A stretch of 64,000 nt of DNA from Vagococcus acidifermentans (GCF_003987655.1 NZ_NGKC01000002.1:186001-250000); one strand, 5' to 3'. Counted from the first letter of the stretch, positions 16,746-26,143 are shown. The notes: generated by a model from the letters alone, not told the origin. Translations and numbers: made by a program.

Positions 16746-17462
16746 ATGGAAAAAATACTGCATACAGTTGACGGGTCGCAGATTCGCTATGATGTACACG
16801 GACACGGCAAGCCTGTTTTGTTTCTGCACGGCAATCATGCTGACAGCCGTTACTTTCACCATCAAAAAGAAGTATTTGCTGCTGATTACCAAATGATTTT
16901 AATGGATACCCGGGACCATGGCAAATCAGTCAACGGCTCTGAGAAGTTGACGATTGACCAGATTTGTGAAGACATCAAGCAGCTGATAACACATGAAAAA
17001 ATCGAGCGCGTCGCCATTGTCGGCTTTAGTGACGGTGCCAATATCGGACTGGCTTTTGCCGGCAGATATCCTGCTCAGGTCAGTCAGCTGGTTATCGTGT
17101 CACCTAATCAGCGTTTTACCGATTTAAAAACCATTCATCAGCTTGAGTTTTTAGCGGCTCAAAAACTTCTGAACGGCCTGCCTTTTTTCAAAAAATGGCG
17201 GCGTGTACTCGACCTCGCAATGACCACAGTTGCCGTCACAGACGAAGAGCTGCAGCACATTAGCTGTCCTGTATTATTAATGGCCGGGAGCCGGGACATT
17301 GTCGCCAGCAGCCGTCTTGTTCATCTTGGGGAACAGATTACCGGCGGGACAACTTTTTTTATCGCAGAAGGCTGTGGCCACTCCTTTGTCAAACAGAAAC
17401 CGGAATTGTTCAATCACTGTGTGCGGCAGTTTTTGGAAAACACATTAGTCCGTGACACGTAA
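16746..17462 (+). CDS. Alpha/beta hydrolase
   Basis: A 238-residue serine hydrolase fold: oxyanion region LFLHGNHADS, nucleophile elbow GFSDG (Ser95), the acid in AGSRDIV and the catalytic His in EGCGHSF complete a triad. No signal peptide, so cytoplasmic. Substrate is unknown; the closest type is a small carboxylesterase or peptidase-like hydrolase. I chose ATG 16746, 9 bases after GGAGA; GTG 16740 is possible. It is a monocistronic gene between the gcv and dlt operons. Confidence 0.85.
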   Translation: MEKILHTVDGSQIRYDVHGHGKPVLFLHGNHADSRYFHHQKEVFAADYQMILMDTRDHGKSVNGSEKLTIDQICEDIKQLITHEKIERVAIVGFSDGANIGLAFAGRYPAQVSQLVIVSPNQRFTDLKTIHQLEFLAAQKLLNGLPFFKKWRRVLDLAMTTVAVTDEELQHISCPVLLMAGSRDIVASSRLVHLGEQITGGTTFFIAEGCGHSFVKQKPELFNHCVRQFLENTLVRDT

Positions 17463-17482
17463 ACAGATGTTTTAGATGGACT

Positions 17483-17523
17483 GCCCCTATGCAGGATGAC
17501 TGTTTGTCCTGAATAGGGGTCTT
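17483..17523 (+). terminator. Stem-loop after the alpha/beta hydrolase
   Basis: GCCCCTAT/ATAGGGG (17483-17490 with 17513-17519) with inner CAGGA/TCCTG; only a short T-rich tail follows, so termination may be imperfect. Confidence 0.6.
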
Positions 17524-17557
17524 TGTGTTGCTGACTTCAGTCCAAAAAAATTCTGAC

Positions 17558-17592
17558 ACAAAAAACTGCCCTTCGAATTTCGAAGGGCAGTT
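17558..17592 (-). terminator. Terminator of the dlt operon
   Basis: A perfect 14-base-pair palindrome (17564-17577 with 17579-17592, core CTGCCCTTCGAA). On the minus strand it is followed by a T run, 35 bases after the dltD stop. Confidence 0.9.
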
Positions 17593-17627
17593 GGTAAAAT
17601 GAGTGACGCTGCTGCGTTCTCATTCAG

Positions 17628-18893
17628 TTAATGTATAGCTTGGTCGTTGCACCAGTCTTTGGAGAGATAGTATGCCGGTGCCGTATGATACTGGAGCTGT
17701 CTGTCGGACGGCTTGTTCAAGAACTCTTGCAATGCATGGTCAGTCGCCAGCCAGCCGCGCCAGCCGAGGTGGATAGTGTCTTCCATGAAATAGGGCATAT
17801 ACCGCTGTTGTGTAAAATCTGCAATGTTGGTAAAGCCTTGAGAAGTCAGCTGTTTTTTGATTTTTTTGCTGAAAGTATCCAGCATCTCAGTTGATAGACC
17901 GGTGTAATCAGACCACTTGCCGTTTACCGGCGGGATGACAAACAGCACGTTGACATTGTTTTTAGCCAGTTCATCGAGTACCAGCTGGAAATCGGCATAT
18001 TCCGGCGATTGGAGATAGTTATATTTTTGTTGCGCCCCTTTTAGTTTCTTTTTCATAGGCGCAATGCGCTGCTGATAGAAATGTGTTGATATGCCGAACT
18101 GATTATCGCCGATAGCACGTTTGCCTTCTGCAACAGCCAGCTTGTCCAGGCTGGATTGATTGTAATCATCGGGCAGTTTGCTGACTGCTTTGGCAATTTT
18201 TTCTTCTTTGTTTTTCAAGTTGATTCGGCTGAACAGCGCATCTTCACGGCTTAATAAACGATAGGTCCGGCGGCAGGCCGCTTTCTCGCTGTCGGAAAGA
18301 GGGGAGCCGCCGGCGATTTTTTTCAGATATGTCTTCATCGTCGTATCAGACTGAATGCTGGAAAACGACAGCAGTCTGTCAGCTGCATACATTTCATCTG
18401 GACCGATATGTTCCAGTGACAACAACCAGCCGTTGACTTGGAGCGGGGAGTAGTAAAGTGAAAACATCCCGTCGGATATCCCGTCTTTGACAAACCATTG
18501 CGGGGAAATAATGAAAACAGCTTGTTTATTTTGCAGTTCTTTGCTCATGGACTGCAGCATGAAAAAATGAGTCAAGGACTGTGTTCCTGCGGCACCTAAT
18601 AGAAAAGGCTCATAAGGGCGCTGGTATTTTCTTGCCAGTACGGTCGGGTGAAACGCATCAATCCGGCTGTATTCCGAAGAACCAAAGAACGGGATAAACC
18701 GGCCAGTTGCCATGGCTGTGTTTTTCAGCATGTTCCCTCTGATAACATTGACGGACATCGACGCTGCCGATTTGGACAGTACCTTATCAGACGGCTTGTC
18801 AGACTGTTTGATCGGGGAAAACAGCAGTGCTCCCAATAGAGCGCATGCAGCCAGCAGCGGACCGAGCGCCGCAATGATTTTTTTGCCGTTCAT
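17628..18893 (-). CDS. dltD: D-alanyl-lipoteichoic acid biosynthesis protein DltD
   Basis: A 421-residue protein with one N-terminal membrane anchor (about residues 7-26) and a large extracytoplasmic hydrolase-like domain: GSSEYSRID (nucleophile Ser in GSSE), VIPPVNGKWSDYTG and the distal DTIHLGWRGW with catalytic Asp/His. It accepts D-alanine outside the membrane and transfers it to teichoic acid. The last gene of dltXABCD; its ATG overlaps the dltC stop by one base. Confidence 0.95.
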   Translation of the reverse strand: MNGKKIIAALGPLLAACALLGALLFSPIKQSDKPSDKVLSKSAASMSVNVIRGNMLKNTAMATGRFIPFFGSSEYSRIDAFHPTVLARKYQRPYEPFLLGAAGTQSLTHFFMLQSMSKELQNKQAVFIISPQWFVKDGISDGMFSLYYSPLQVNGWLLSLEHIGPDEMYAADRLLSFSSIQSDTTMKTYLKKIAGGSPLSDSEKAACRRTYRLLSREDALFSRINLKNKEEKIAKAVSKLPDDYNQSSLDKLAVAEGKRAIGDNQFGISTHFYQQRIAPMKKKLKGAQQKYNYLQSPEYADFQLVLDELAKNNVNVLFVIPPVNGKWSDYTGLSTEMLDTFSKKIKKQLTSQGFTNIADFTQQRYMPYFMEDTIHLGWRGWLATDHALQEFLNKPSDRQLQYHTAPAYYLSKDWCNDQAIH

Positions 18894-19141
18894 CAGGCAC
18901 CTAACGCAAGGACATGGTCAATGATTTGCCGCGGCGTTCCCCAATCATCACGGTCAAATTCAGACACAGGCACAGTGATGCCGCACTGGCTGTCGATTTC
19001 GACCAATAGTTGCACTGTTGCCATGGAATCAAGCAGACCTTCGTCATAGAGATTGAGGTCGAGGTTTGTTTTCACTTCGTCATTACCTGTCACGTCAGTT
19101 AAAATATTTAAAATAGTTTCTTTTGTATTCATGTTAGTCAC
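18893..19141 (-). CDS. dltC: D-alanine carrier protein DltC
   Basis: An 82-residue acyl-carrier-type protein. The phosphopantetheine serine is Ser39 in [13 protein letters not shown]. It carries D-alanine from DltA to the DltB channel on the cytoplasmic face. It lies 17 bases after dltB and overlaps dltD by one base. Confidence 0.96.
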   Translation of the reverse strand: MTNMNTKETILNILTDVTGNDEVKTNLDLNLYDEGLLDSMATVQLLVEIDSQCGITVPVSEFDRDDWGTPRQIIDHVLALGA

Positions 19142-19158
19142 TCCTATGATTGAATTAG

Positions 19159-20379
19159 TTAGAATAGTTGTTTAAAAAGGACATCGACATACCCGGAGAA
19201 AATCAGCAGACTGAAACAGACTGCGTGAAATGTCAAAACGACAGCTAGTGCATGGGTCAGGCGGTTGCTCGGCAACTTCTCCTGATGCTTTTTCTTGAAT
19301 CTCAGCCATGCATCGGTCAAACAAATTAATGTTGCGTGGTACAGGCCGTAAACGACATAATACCATGTCAGCCCGTGCCAGATGCCCATTATCAGAAACA
19401 AGGCAAAGTATCCGACATTGGATGCCACAATCCGGCTTTTGAATACTTTTTTCTTGAGCAGTGTGAACATCAAGCGCATATAAACATAGTCGCGAAACCA
19501 GAAGGAGAGCGACATGTGCCATCTGTTCCAAAACTCTTTGATGTTGTGGCTGATGAACGGTTTGTTAAAGTTCATCGGTGTCCGGTAGCCGAGCAGGTAG
19601 CTTGTTCCGACAGCAAAAAAACTGTAGCCGGCAAAATCAAAAAATAAATACAAGCTGTAAATATACATATAGGCGATACTGCCTTCCAGCAGCATATCAT
19701 GGTGCAGCGCATAATCCTGCGCGATCGGCAGCAGTTGTTTGCCTAGAATATAGCCGATAATAAACTTGTAAAGCAGCCCCATGAAAATAGCGTGGACGCC
19801 TTTGTTCAAGAGGATAACGTAGTCTTCTTTACTTGGCGGTTTTTTGAGTTCATCAACAAACCTGCGGTAGCGGTCGATTGGACCGGAGGAAATCGTCGGG
19901 AAAAAAATCAAAAACTGCAAGTAATGCTGCCAGCGAAAGTCTTTGATCAGATTATCCCGGATTTCCATGACGACTTGGACTGATTTGAATGTCAAATAAG
20001 AATATCCCAAAAAGTACAGGAACGGTTGTCCCTCTTTAACAAACGGCAGCAGTTTAATCAGAATCATTGGCAAGAGGCTCAGTACGACCGAGAGATAAAA
20101 CCAGCCGGCGCGGTTGCCTGTCTGCCGGTAACGAAAATAGCATTGCGCCACAACCGTCTGCCAGACGAGATAGGCAACCAAAGCGATGCCTTGGCTGATG
20201 TTCGGCCCGGCAAAGCCCATCCATAAAAATAAAACTGTCAGCAAGTTCTGATACCAGAGCAGGCGTTTGCCGCGCAAGGAGGCGATGATTGACGGAATGA
20301 AAGTGACAGCTATCAGCACAAAGTAAAAAGGTTTTTCATAAGGTGTTAAAAACGGCAGTGCCGCCAGCAGTTGACTCAT
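19159..20379 (-). CDS. dltB: D-alanyl transfer MBOAT protein DltB
   Basis: A 406-residue polytopic membrane O-acyltransferase. The MBOAT catalytic histidine is in [20 protein letters not shown], and the conserved [20 protein letters not shown] and [19 protein letters not shown] motifs are present. It passes D-alanine from DltC across the cytoplasmic membrane. Its ATG overlaps the dltA stop by 4 bases. Confidence 0.96.
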   Translation of the reverse strand: MSQLLAALPFLTPYEKPFYFVLIAVTFIPSIIASLRGKRLLWYQNLLTVLFLWMGFAGPNISQGIALVAYLVWQTVVAQCYFRYRQTGNRAGWFYLSVVLSLLPMILIKLLPFVKEGQPFLYFLGYSYLTFKSVQVVMEIRDNLIKDFRWQHYLQFLIFFPTISSGPIDRYRRFVDELKKPPSKEDYVILLNKGVHAIFMGLLYKFIIGYILGKQLLPIAQDYALHHDMLLEGSIAYMYIYSLYLFFDFAGYSFFAVGTSYLLGYRTPMNFNKPFISHNIKEFWNRWHMSLSFWFRDYVYMRLMFTLLKKKVFKSRIVASNVGYFALFLIMGIWHGLTWYYVVYGLYHATLICLTDAWLRFKKKHQEKLPSNRLTHALAVVLTFHAVCFSLLIFSGYVDVLFKQLF

Positions 20380-21875
20380 CCGCTGTTCACCTCATTGATC
20401 AGATATTTGCGGTCGATCTTGCCGTTGCTTGTCAAAGGCAGCGAGTCAACAAACTTGAACTGCTGCGGGATCATGTAATCCATCAGCGTTTTGCCCAGGT
20501 CATCTTTGATGCGCTTGGGCGAGGGGTCTGCCGTCTCTTGTTTCACAACATAAGCTACGAGCTGCTGGACTTTGTGCTGCCGGTATCGGGGGACAACGCA
20601 TGCTTGTCTGATATACGCCAGATTTGCCAAGTGACAGTCAATATCGCCCAGCTCCATCCGGTAGCCATGCCATTTGATTTGAAAGTCTGTCCGTCCGCTG
20701 TAAAAGAGCAGTCCGTGTTTTATATAACCCGCATCACCGGTCCGGTAAGCCTGCTTTCCTTGATACGTGAAAAAGGCCTCGTCGGTTTTTGCCGCGTTGT
20801 TGATGTACCCTTTGGACACACTTGGACCGACAATCACGATTTCGCCAACCTCGCCTTCAACTTGCGGCTGATTGCAGTCATCCATGATGAGCACCTCAGT
20901 GTCCGGTTTCGGGACACCAAGCGGTAACCGCTGATGCGAAGCGAGGACATTCCCATCTATTTCCACGCTTGTCACTGCGACGGTTGCTTCTGTCGGTCCG
21001 TACGTATTGAACACCCGGGCTTGCGGGAAATGATTTTTCAATGTTTCAGCCACAGTGTGCGGCAGCTCCTCGCCGCAAAACAGGAAGTGGCTGAGCTCAG
21101 GATGATGTTCATCTCGGAACTCAGGACTGAGCAGACAAATCTCCATCAAGGATGGTGTCGATACCCAGACATGTATGTTTAAATGCGGCAAAACGTGAAA
21201 TAATTTTTGAAAATCATCGACCACTTCTTTTTCCAAAGGTACCAGACAACCGCCAGTGGTTAAAGCAGGGTAGACGGCCATGACTGACAAGTCAAAGGAA
21301 TAAGGTGCCTGGGTCAGGAAGCGCTGACCATCTTCAAGGTGAAAATCTGTCAGCATCCACGTCAAGTAACTCATCAGATTTGTGTAAGAAATTTGGACAC
21401 CTTTTGGCTTGCCGGTCGTCCCGGAAGTAAAAATGATATAGACAATATCATCACCGGATACGCAGCAAGTATCGTTCGGTACGGCAGTATTAAGGAGAAT
21501 ATGCGAATACTCTTCCCTGGTAATCACCCGTTCATCCTCAGCCAGCGGCCATTCTGCCAGTGCCAAAACAGCTGCCTCACCGGCTTCAGCACTAATCATT
21601 TTTAGCCGGTTGGCCGGGGTATGCTTATCAATCGGAATGTACGGCCGCCCTGATTTCATGCAGGCAATAAACCCGACAATCATTTCTATGTCCAGACCGC
21701 CGTATAAAGCGACGGGCTGCTTTTTAGGTAAATGGGTACTGAAGTAGTTCGCCAGCGCATTTGAGCGGTCGTTCAATTCTTTGTAGGTCATTGTCTTTTC
21801 TTCAGAATCAAAACACAGGCGGTTAGGCGACTGTGTTGCCAGTTCAGCAATTTTTGCGATAATAAAATTAGTCAT
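20376..21875 (-). CDS. dltA: D-alanine--D-alanyl carrier protein ligase DltA
   Basis: A 499-residue adenylation enzyme that activates D-alanine with ATP and loads DltC. The AMP-binding motif is YIIFTSGTTGKPKGVQ, then FNTYGPTEATVAVTS, YRTGDAGYIKHG and the C-terminal catalytic lysine in LTSNGKIDRKYL. It raises D-alanylation of teichoic acids, which lowers negative surface charge and protects against cationic peptides. Confidence 0.97.
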   Translation of the reverse strand: MTNFIIAKIAELATQSPNRLCFDSEEKTMTYKELNDRSNALANYFSTHLPKKQPVALYGGLDIEMIVGFIACMKSGRPYIPIDKHTPANRLKMISAEAGEAAVLALAEWPLAEDERVITREEYSHILLNTAVPNDTCCVSGDDIVYIIFTSGTTGKPKGVQISYTNLMSYLTWMLTDFHLEDGQRFLTQAPYSFDLSVMAVYPALTTGGCLVPLEKEVVDDFQKLFHVLPHLNIHVWVSTPSLMEICLLSPEFRDEHHPELSHFLFCGEELPHTVAETLKNHFPQARVFNTYGPTEATVAVTSVEIDGNVLASHQRLPLGVPKPDTEVLIMDDCNQPQVEGEVGEIVIVGPSVSKGYINNAAKTDEAFFTYQGKQAYRTGDAGYIKHGLLFYSGRTDFQIKWHGYRMELGDIDCHLANLAYIRQACVVPRYRQHKVQQLVAYVVKQETADPSPKRIKDDLGKTLMDYMIPQQFKFVDSLPLTSNGKIDRKYLINEVNSG

Positions 21876-21886
21876 GGTGCAACTCC

Positions 21887-22048
21887 TTAAAATTGATTGT
21901 AAATGAATGTATCGCCGCCGACGTGGCTGAAGTGATACATATAGAGCAGAGCCAGCATAATCATCAGATAAAAAAGAGTTTTTGCCACAAACGTGAGCGA
22001 GTATGCGATACGATTGTTTAATTGATATTTTTTGAACAGTTGCTTCAT
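21887..22048 (-). CDS. dltX: DltX, short membrane protein of the dlt operon
   Basis: A 53-residue peptide with one membrane span (about residues 17-40) and the C terminus GGDTFIYNQF, the hallmark of DltX (teichoic acid D-Ala incorporation-associated protein). I chose ATG 22048, which has GGGGAGG upstream; an upstream in-frame codon at 22075 would include the ribosome site itself. It lies 11 bases before dltA. No clear sigma-A promoter was seen upstream: a TAAAAT element near 22098-22103 lacks a good -35. Confidence 0.9.
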   Translation of the reverse strand: MKQLFKKYQLNNRIAYSLTFVAKTLFYLMIMLALLYMYHFSHVGGDTFIYNQF

Positions 22049-22140
22049 CTGATTTTCCTCCCCTGGTAAACGCAAGGATAATTTAATTGATGTAACGATT
22101 TTACTGCGTTAAAAATCAGATGTAATCAATCAAATGAACG

Positions 22141-22172
22141 AAAAAAAAATACGACTTATGCCGTATTTTTTT
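22141..22172 (-). terminator. Terminator after the FAH-family gene
   Basis: AAAAAAATACG/CGTATTTTTTT (22143-22153 with 22162-22172). A-runs and T-runs on both sides let it work on either strand; the gene ending at 22201 on the minus strand needs it. Confidence 0.8.
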
Positions 22173-22200
22173 AAAATAAAAGTTATGATATGTGTTTTAT

Positions 22201-22827
22201 TTATGACAAAATGGTTATGTTTCCGATTGTTTCATTGTCAAGCGTCAAGGACAATACGTCTTGTTTGTGAACACGGCCGACACCAGCCGGTGTGCCGGTG
22301 TACAGAATATCGCCTTTTTTCAATCCGAAATGCGTGTGGCAATAATCGCACAGTTCCCTTAACGGATAGACCATGAGTGACGGCGAAGCTTTCTGAACCG
22401 TTTTACCATTGATAGCCAGTGCGAATTGGTGCTGGTTGAACGCTGTTTCGGAAACGAACGGAACGGCTTTTGAGAGAGCGGCAGACTGTTTGAATCCCTT
22501 TGAAGCAAACCATGGCAATCCTTTCTGCCTCAGCTCATTTTGCAGCTGCCTCAGCGTAAAGTCGATGCCGAGATGCGTCGTGCCGATGCTGGCTTCCAGC
22601 GGCGCATGCGGGTCATAGTCGTTTTTCAGTTGGACGACCAGTTCTATTTCATAATGAACTTCTCCCAAACTGTCCGGGAAAGCGGCCGTTGATGCCTCGT
22701 CAATCAAAAACAGGGCATGGGTCGGTTTCATGAAAAAGAGCGGTTCCTCAGGTACTTCCGTGTTAAGTTCTTTGGCATGCTCGGCGTAATTTTTTCCAAC
22801 ACAATAAATATTTGTTACAGGTTCCAT
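22201..22827 (-). CDS. Fumarylacetoacetate hydrolase family protein
   Basis: A 208-residue FAH-fold protein. NIYCVGKNYAEHAKEL, the metal-binding glutamates in VHYEIELVV, LGIDFTLRQLQ and GDILYTGTPAGVGRV are typical. Family members cleave or decarboxylate diketo acids (acylpyruvates, oxaloacetate) with a divalent metal. Here no aromatic catabolic genes are nearby, so acylpyruvase or oxaloacetate decarboxylase activity is more likely than fumarylacetoacetate hydrolysis. It lies 12 bases after the Nudix/NrtR-like gene in one operon. Confidence 0.9.
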   Translation of the reverse strand: MEPVTNIYCVGKNYAEHAKELNTEVPEEPLFFMKPTHALFLIDEASTAAFPDSLGEVHYEIELVVQLKNDYDPHAPLEASIGTTHLGIDFTLRQLQNELRQKGLPWFASKGFKQSAALSKAVPFVSETAFNQHQFALAINGKTVQKASPSLMVYPLRELCDYCHTHFGLKKGDILYTGTPAGVGRVHKQDVLSLTLDNETIGNITILS

Positions 22828-22839
22828 TTAACTGCCTCC

Positions 22840-23658
22840 CTAATCTTCATTTTTCAGCCGATATATTTTTGACGGCCGGCCGACACCGGTGGCGCGTTCG
22901 CTGACTTCAACAAAGTAGTCGAGCAGTGCTTTTTTAAAGTTGGAATGGTCGATTTCACGGTAGTCGATGCCTAAAAACTTGGCATAAACTTTTCGTGCCT
23001 CGGTAATCGTAAATTCTTCCCCTAAGACACGCAGCACTTGCGGTTCATGATACATTTTGTTGGCAATCCGGTTGAACGCTTTGACGATGATTTCAGCATG
23101 GTCAAATGCCAGCTTCTCAGTTCCCAAGTTTTTACCACTTGGCAAATCGATCATGATGTCTTTCTGTGCATTATCGGATAAAACAAGTGTGTCGCCGGAA
23201 CGGTTCAAAGAAAACCATAAAGCGTCTTTGGCATCATCTCCGGCTTTGACCGGCTCTTCGCCGATAAATGCCAGATAGCTGACGGTGATTACCCAACCTC
23301 GCGGGTCGCGGTCAGGTCTGCTGAAAGTGTGGAGCTGTTCAATATTTTGATGGGTGATGCGCACATTGGTTTCTTCAAATGTTTCGCGGATACAGCTGTC
23401 GGCAGTAGCTTCGTCCCGCCGCACAAAGCCGCCGGGCAGCGCCCATGAATCTTTGAAGGGATGGCTGTTTCGTTTGATGAGTAAAATTTTCAGTTCATCT
23501 TGTTCCCGATTGTAACAAAAGAGCACCATATCGACAGTGACCGACGGTGTGTCGTAAGTTGGACGGGATTGTTTCTTATACCATTCCAAAAAGGCTTCTT
23601 CGCTCGCCTGTGTTTCGTAGTATTTTTTTTCCGCTTGATAGGAGTTATTGGCATCCAT
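22840..23658 (-). CDS. Nudix domain protein with NrtR-like winged-helix tail
   Basis: A 272-residue protein. A Nudix domain (about residues 38-170) has a near-canonical box GFVRRDEATADSCIRETFEE, with the catalytic RE..EE present. A C-terminal domain (about 190-270) matches the NrtR/NadQ winged helix: FTITEARKVYAKFLGI, KKALLDYFVEVSERATG and the basic tail VGRPSKIYRLK. NrtR proteins repress NAD-biosynthesis genes and respond to ADP-ribose; the intact Nudix box here suggests it may also hydrolyse. Its own promoter region holds an AGTACT-rich repeat that could be its operator. The only obvious co-transcribed gene is the FAH-family protein; no NAD genes are in the window. Confidence 0.85.
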   Translation of the reverse strand: MDANNSYQAEKKYYETQASEEAFLEWYKKQSRPTYDTPSVTVDMVLFCYNREQDELKILLIKRNSHPFKDSWALPGGFVRRDEATADSCIRETFEETNVRITHQNIEQLHTFSRPDRDPRGWVITVSYLAFIGEEPVKAGDDAKDALWFSLNRSGDTLVLSDNAQKDIMIDLPSGKNLGTEKLAFDHAEIIVKAFNRIANKMYHEPQVLRVLGEEFTITEARKVYAKFLGIDYREIDHSNFKKALLDYFVEVSERATGVGRPSKIYRLKNED

Positions 23659-23682
23659 GGGAGTGTGTCCTTTCTAATCATT

Positions 23683-23729
23683 TTAAGTACTAACTACTAA
23701 TATTGTAACAAAAATCCTGAGTTTGTGAA
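23683..23729 (-). promoter_or_regulatory. Promoter and possible operator of the Nudix/FAH operon
   Basis: On the minus strand TTCACA (23724-23729), 16-base spacer and TGT-extended TACAAT (23702-23707). Just downstream lies TTAAGTACTAACTACTAA (23683-23700), which contains AGTACT and overlapping repeats and could be an NrtR-type site. The promoter is seen; the operator is inference. Confidence 0.5.
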
Positions 23730-23836
23730 GTACCACAAAAAAATAGTTGAACAGTACTGTATTATTTACCGTCAAACCGGCGCTTTTAGTCGTTAATTTT
23801 GATACAATAGGTTTAAGAATGAAGGAGGTTTTCTGT

Positions 23837-24043
23837 ATGGCAAAAAATCGCATTGAAAAATTACCCGGCAGTTTATTTTCCGGCATGGGCGACGTGTATG
23901 TCGACCGTGAAACGGGTGTGGAATATCTGGTATTCGACAACGGTTCGGGTGTTGCGGTCACACCGCTGTATACTCAGGAAGGTGCCATCAAAGTCAATCA
24001 GGAATATGCAGCACGTTTAAATGAAAAAGAGCTGGCTGATTAA
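23837..24043 (+). CDS. DUF6440-like small protein
   Basis: A 68-residue protein MAKNRIEKLPGSLFSG with the core VYVDRETGVEYLVFDNGSGVAVTPLY, as in DUF6440 proteins of Firmicutes (pattern: conserved RETGV-YL then a TPL). Function unknown. I used ATG 23837 because AAGGAGG lies 8-9 bases upstream; longer in-frame starts lack a site. It is a single gene with its own terminator. Confidence 0.75.
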   Translation: MAKNRIEKLPGSLFSGMGDVYVDRETGVEYLVFDNGSGVAVTPLYTQEGAIKVNQEYAARLNEKELAD

Positions 24044-24097
24044 TGATGTGCCCCTGAAACTTCGGTTTTCGGGGGCGAAGCATTAATCAGTTTTTTT
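24036..24097 (+). terminator. Terminator after the DUF6440-like gene
   Basis: Outer stem CTGATTAATG/CATTAATCAG (24036-24045 with 24081-24090) starts inside the gene end, inner stem GCCCC-GAAA/TTTTC-GGGGC, then seven T. Confidence 0.9.
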
Positions 24098-24110
24098 ATG
24101 AGCATTTTGC

Positions 24111-24162
24111 TTTCTAAAATATACCGCAAGGGGTATAATCATAATTACCCGTGGGGGTATAA
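24111..24162 (+). promoter_or_regulatory. Promoter with two CstR/CsoR-type operators
   Basis: TTTCTA (24111-24116), 17-base spacer and TATAAT (24134-24139). Site 1, ATACC-GCAA-GGGGTAT (24121-24136), fills the spacer and -10; site 2, TTACCC-GTGG-GGGTAT (24145-24160), covers the start region. Both match the G/C-cored ATACC..GGTAT dyads bound by CsoR-family repressors, and such a repressor is the last gene of the operon (26441). Confidence 0.8.
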
Positions 24163-24182
24163 ACGATTTAGAGGAGGCATAT

Positions 24183-24497
24183 ATGTTTTTATTCAAGAGG
24201 CTGCCAAGCATCACTTCCAGAGAACTTGAACATAAAATAAGTCAAAGAGAACCACTGGAAATCATTGATGTGAGAGAAACGAATGAATTTGCCGGCGGAC
24301 ATATTCCCGGAGCAAAGAATGTGCCATTACGAAAGATAAAAAAATACCAATCAAATAAGAAAGTTTATGTGATTTGTCAATCCGGCGCCAGAAGTCGGCG
24401 AGCTGTCAAGGAGCTGAAGCAAAATGGTGTGGATGCAGTCAATGTTAAGGGCGGCATGATGGGTTGGCGAGGCAAAACAAGGGGAGGAAAACTGTAA
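24183..24497 (+). CDS. Single-domain rhodanese
   Basis: A 104-residue rhodanese. The active-site loop CQSGARSR has catalytic Cys65, preceded by LEIIDVRETNEFAGGHIPGA. It moves sulfane sulfur between persulfide carriers. It is the first gene of a CstR-controlled operon; GAGGAGG precedes the ATG. Its stop shares one base with the next start. Confidence 0.93.
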   Translation: MFLFKRLPSITSRELEHKISQREPLEIIDVRETNEFAGGHIPGAKNVPLRKIKKYQSNKKVYVICQSGARSRRAVKELKQNGVDAVNVKGGMMGWRGKTRGGKL

Positions 24498-26143
24498 TGA
24501 AAATTGTGATTATCGGCGGTGTGGCTGGCGGGATGTCGGCGGCTACGAGATTGAGAAGATTGAACGAGGATGCGGAGATCATCATTATTGAAAAGGGGCC
24601 GTACGTATCATTTGCAAACTGCGGGCTGCCTTACTACGTATCAGGGCAAATTTCAGAACGTGATGATTTGCTTGTTCAGACACCGGAAAAACTGCGTGAG
24701 CGATTCCAGCTGGATGTCCGTCCAGAAAGCGAAGTCACCAGTATTTCCCCGGATAAAAAAGAAGTGACAGTTGCCAGCAAAAATGGCGAGTACCAGCTGT
24801 CTTATGATAAATTGATTCTGTCGCCGGGGGCCAAGCCGTTTGTCCCGCCGATTGCCGGCTTTGCTGATGCTGATAATGTCTTCACATTGCGGAATGTTCC
24901 CGATGTGGACGCCATCATGTCTTTTATAGCCGAAAAGCAGCCTAAAAAAGCCGCCGTTATCGGCGCCGGCTTTATCGGACTGGAAATGGCGGAGAACTTG
25001 GCAGAGAAAGGCTTGGATGTCACGATTATCGAAAAAGCGCCTCATGTGCTGCCGCCTGTAGATGAAGAAATTGCGGCCCATGTGACCAACGAATTACAAG
25101 CTCATCAAGTCAACGTGATGGTAACAGTCGGCGCAACGGAATTTCAGGAAAATGGCCGTAAAATCATTCTGGATGACGGGTCGATTGTGGAAACAGACAT
25201 GATTCTGCTCTCCGTCGGCGTCCAGCCGGAAAACAAACTTGCTGTGGATGCGGGCATTGAAACAGGCATGCGCGGGGGCATCTTAGTCGATGACAATTAC
25301 GAAACATCAGTCAAAGATATTTACGCAGTCGGTGATGCCATCATCGTGAAACATACGGTAACAGCTGAAGATACCATGATTGCGCTGGCTTCTCCGGCAA
25401 ACCGTCAGGGACGTCAGGTAGCAGACATCATCTCAGGTTTAGCCCGTAAAAACCGGGGCAGTCTGGGGACCGCTATCGTACGTGTCTTCGATAAAGCGAT
25501 AGCTTCCACCGGCATGAATGAACGGCAGCTGAAGTTGGCCGGACGTGATTATCAAGTGGTCCATGTCCAAGGCAAGAGCCACGCCGGTTATTATCCGGGA
25601 GCTTCTGATTTGACTCTGAAACTGTTGTTCCATCCAAAGACCGGGGAAATATACGGAGCGCAAGCAGTCGGCGAAGACGGTGTTGACAAGCGTATCGATA
25701 TCATTGCCACGGCGATTAAAGCCGGTTTGACAGTCGCTGATTTGCCGGAACTGGAATTTACTTATGCGCCGCCGTTCGGTTCTGCCAAAGACCCGGTCAA
25801 CATGGCAGGTTATGCGGCACTGAATATTATTGAAGGTTTGTCTGACACTATCCAGTGGTATGAACTGGATGCGGCACGTGAAGCAGGCGCCTACTTGCTG
25901 GATGTCAGAAATGAGAATGAATTCGACAATGCGCCATTGGCAGATTTCGTGAATATTCCGCTGGACAATCTGCGTTGCCGCCTGCATGAGGTGCCTAAAG
26001 ATAAAGAAGTCATCGTCAGCTGTGCCAGCGGTCAGCGAAGTTACTTAGCTGAACGTATCTTGAAGCAGTCTGGTTACAATGTCAAAAATTTGGACGGTGC
26101 ATACGCAGTTTATGCGATGATGCACAACCAGGGGGAAAAATAA
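24497..26143 (+). CDS. CoA-disulfide/persulfide reductase with C-terminal rhodanese domain
   Basis: About 548 residues. A FAD-dependent pyridine-nucleotide disulfide reductase: FAD motif IIGGVAGGMSAATRLRR, active-site Cys42 in SFANCGLPYYVSG, NAD(P) motif VIGAGFIGLEMAENL, and VGDAI. The last 95 residues or so are a rhodanese domain with CASGQRS (Cys near 509). Fusions of this kind reduce CoA persulfide or CoA disulfide. In the context of two rhodaneses and CstR it should dispose of sulfane sulfur as sulfide. ATG 24497 has GGGGAGGAAA upstream. Confidence 0.93.
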   Translation: MKIVIIGGVAGGMSAATRLRRLNEDAEIIIIEKGPYVSFANCGLPYYVSGQISERDDLLVQTPEKLRERFQLDVRPESEVTSISPDKKEVTVASKNGEYQLSYDKLILSPGAKPFVPPIAGFADADNVFTLRNVPDVDAIMSFIAEKQPKKAAVIGAGFIGLEMAENLAEKGLDVTIIEKAPHVLPPVDEEIAAHVTNELQAHQVNVMVTVGATEFQENGRKIILDDGSIVETDMILLSVGVQPENKLAVDAGIETGMRGGILVDDNYETSVKDIYAVGDAIIVKHTVTAEDTMIALASPANRQGRQVADIISGLARKNRGSLGTAIVRVFDKAIASTGMNERQLKLAGRDYQVVHVQGKSHAGYYPGASDLTLKLLFHPKTGEIYGAQAVGEDGVDKRIDIIATAIKAGLTVADLPELEFTYAPPFGSAKDPVNMAGYAALNIIEGLSDTIQWYELDAAREAGAYLLDVRNENEFDNAPLADFVNIPLDNLRCRLHEVPKDKEVIVSCASGQRSYLAERILKQSGYNVKNLDGAYAVYAMMHNQGEK

